DNA from: Chloroflexota bacterium
GTDB taxonomy: Bacteria > Chloroflexota > Limnocylindria > Limnocylindrales > CSP1-4
Assembly (NCBI GenBank): GCA_015661135.1
Contig: JACVXW010000014.1
Location: forward strand, 1-15,171
Direction of reading: 5' to 3'
Length of the DNA stretch: 15,171 bases
Part shown: positions 13,746 to 15,171 of the stretch, piece after piece
Layout: each line of letters starts with the position of its first letter
Numbering within the stretch: the stretch's first letter is position 1
The notes under the pieces: generated by a model
Database searches by the model: none
The model's input: the letters and a program-made list of their open reading frames with translations, nothing else
What the model was told of the DNA's origin: nothing
Program-made: the position numbers and the translations under genes

Positions 13746-15171
13746 TCAGCCGCCCAGCGCCCGCTCGAAGGCGTGTTCCAGAATGGCCAGGTCCGCCTCC
13801 GGGTCTCGGCCGAGACGCAAGCGCAGAATCGGCAGTCCGCGCGTCGCGATAGCCTCCGCATCACCCTCCGCCTGCGCATCGATGAGACGGCCAAAGGTGT
13901 ACGGCCAGCCCGGGATGGCCCGGTCGCGCCGGTGCTCCGAGGTCAACTGCAGGAACCAGCCGATCGGAGCGCCGCCCTTGTGCAGTTGACCGGTCGAGTG
14001 CAGGAATCGCGGGCCGTATCCCGCGCTCGTGGCCATCCGCGTCCGGTCCCGGACGAGCCGGCGGATTCGATCGAACGAGGCATCGACCACTGCGCTCGGA
14101 GCGACGAACGCCTGGATCGCGAGGTAGGCGCCGGCCGATGGCGCGGCCACGAGGACGGCGCGAATAGCCGCTGCCAGCCCCTTGTCACCGAAGTCGCCGA
14201 CGGATCGCACCGCGAGTACCGAGTTCGTCGCCTCTGGAGCGCTGGAGGAGTGCGACCCCGCGGCGGCCGCGAGGACGCGCCGCGTTCGATCCTTGGCGTC
14301 CTCGACGTTGGGCTGGTCGTAGGGATCGATGCCCAGCACGGCGCCGGCGATCGCGGTGGCGACCTCCCAGCGGACGAACTCCCCGCCGAGGTCCATCGGA
14401 TCGTCCAGGGTGATGCGAATCACCGGGTGACCGGCGGTCGCCAGGGCGTTGAGAAGTCCGTCCGACGGATCTGGCGAGTCCGCGAGCGCGAGCCTTACAA
14501 ACGCGCGGTCCTCCCCGTACGACGCAACGGTCCCGGGCGCCTCGCCGTTGACTGGCACGATCCCGAGCCCGTGCTTCCCCGTGGATTCGGCGATGAGCTG
14601 CTCTGCCCAGCCACCGAAGCTCGCGAGTGCCGGATCGGTGACGAATGTCAGCTTGTCCCGGCCCGCCCGCGCCAGCGCGCCGAGCGCCAGTCCGAGGAGC
14701 ACCCCCGGATTCCGCTCCGGCTCTGGCTCTCGGCAGGCTGCCAGCATCGTGGACGCCGAGGCGAGCAGCGAGTCCAGGTCCAGCCCGATCAGTGATGCCG
14801 GCACGAGTCCCACGTACGACAGCGCCGAGTAGCGCCCGCCGATGTCCGGCGGATTGAGGAAGACTTCGCGCAGTTCGTCATGGTGGGGGATGGCCTCGAT
14901 GCTCCTCCCCGGGTCCGTGATCGCGACGAAGAAGTCGCCCGGCCCCTGGTCGGACGCGGCGGCCTTGAGCGCGGCCCCGACGCGCGCCCAGGCGTCGGCG
15001 AGGAATGCCATGGGCTCGGTGGTCGTCCCTGACTTCGAGGCGACGATCCAGAGGGTGGACAACGGGTCGAGGTCGTCGACGGCCGCACCGACGGCGTCAG
15101 GATCCGTGGAATCGAGAATTCGCAGGTCCAGGTACCCCTCGGCCGTGCCGAAGGTGCGATGGAGGACCTCC
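13746..15171 (-). CDS. Phosphoglucose isomerase domain, probably C-terminal part of a transaldolase-PGI fusion (5' end off window)
   Basis: The visible 474 residues interconvert glucose-6-phosphate and fructose-6-phosphate. The sugar-isomerase (SIS) domain motif WIVASKSGTTTEP and the GGRYSALSYVGLVP segment are the PGI core. The C-terminal FLHSTGQLHKGGAPIG followed by PGWPYTFG is typical of the PGI half of bifunctional transaldolase/phosphoglucose isomerases. The frame is open to the window edge. The 36 residues beyond a TTG at 15060-15062 (including GYLDLRILDSTDP) match the family, so that TTG is not the start. The fusion is inferred from these family-specific segments and from the pentose phosphate neighbours, because the transaldolase half itself is outside the window. 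A stand-alone pgi is the alternative. It ends 152 bases before gnd. Confidence 0.85.
   Translation of the reverse strand, partial: EVLHRTFGTAEGYLDLRILDSTDPDAVGAAVDDLDPLSTLWIVASKSGTTTEPMAFLADAWARVGAALKAAASDQGPGDFFVAITDPGRSIEAIPHHDELREVFLNPPDIGGRYSALSYVGLVPASLIGLDLDSLLASASTMLAACREPEPERNPGVLLGLALGALARAGRDKLTFVTDPALASFGGWAEQLIAESTGKHGLGIVPVNGEAPGTVASYGEDRAFVRLALADSPDPSDGLLNALATAGHPVIRITLDDPMDLGGEFVRWEVATAIAGAVLGIDPYDQPNVEDAKDRTRRVLAAAAGSHSSSAPEATNSVLAVRSVGDFGDKGLAAAIRAVLVAAPSAGAYLAIQAFVAPSAVVDASFDRIRRLVRDRTRMATSAGYGPRFLHSTGQLHKGGAPIGWFLQLTSEHRRDRAIPGWPYTFGRLIDAQAEGDAEAIATRGLPILRLRLGRDPEADLAILEHAFERALGG

Noticed and set aside
1..15171. CRISPR array, tRNA, rRNA, insertion sequence or attachment site
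   Set aside because: No regularly spaced repeats, cloverleaf-like sequence, transposase or integrase motif was seen by eye; only a full computational scan could exclude short elements.

Overview
The window is a dense, GC-rich bacterial chromosome segment (roughly two-thirds G+C by eye), with GTG and TTG starts and very short intergenic gaps. It carries thirteen protein genes; the first and last are cut by the window edges. No rRNA, tRNA, CRISPR array, insertion sequence, prophage gene or long repeat was seen, and the longest non-coding stretch is 152 bases. The combination of an OpcA-type G6PDH assembly gene, a short-form 6-phosphogluconate dehydrogenase and a phosphoglucose isomerase domain that seems to be the C-terminal half of a transaldolase fusion suggests Chloroflexota (Limnocylindria/Ellin6529-like lineages) or, less likely, an actinobacterium. 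This placement is an inference from gene content only.

Layout. (1) Bases 1-4182, plus strand: a DNA double-strand-break processing pair of the SbcD/SbcC (YhaO/YhaN) kind, joined by a GTGA start/stop overlap and a near-perfect Shine-Dalgarno sequence, followed by an EamA-type (DMT) transporter and a 100-residue YciI-like protein. (2) Bases 4205-5639, minus strand: a membrane DUF2231-Rieske fusion protein followed 16 bases later by a stand-alone P-loop kinase resembling the kinase domain of bacterial Pnkp. (3) Bases 5707-6933, plus strand: a major facilitator transporter, divergent from the Rieske gene. (4) Bases 6965-8092, minus strand: a single-gene citrate synthase unit, convergent with the MFS gene across a GC-rich hairpin. 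(5) Bases 8151-15171, minus strand: an oxidative pentose phosphate cluster in the order (tal-)pgi, gnd, zwf, opcA, pgl, then an alpha/beta hydrolase.

How the genes work together. In region 5, Zwf (with OpcA as its assembly/activation partner), Pgl and Gnd convert glucose-6-phosphate to ribulose-5-phosphate with two reduced nicotinamide cofactors. The PGI half, and the probable transaldolase half outside the window, reconnect the sugar phosphates with glycolysis. Tight spacing (zwf-opcA 2 bases, opcA-pgl 13 bases, pgl-hydrolase 4-base overlap) argues for co-translation. Citrate synthase next door is a separate central-carbon gene with its own apparent leaderless promoter.

I see no convincing undescribed multi-gene system. 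The more unusual points are the cysteine-free YhaN-like ATPase with a membrane hairpin where SMC-like relatives have a zinc hook, the isolated Pnkp-like kinase, the NADP-type NRT motif in a short-form Gnd, the Glu in place of the usual catalytic Asp in citrate synthase, and the hydrolase welded to the pentose phosphate operon.
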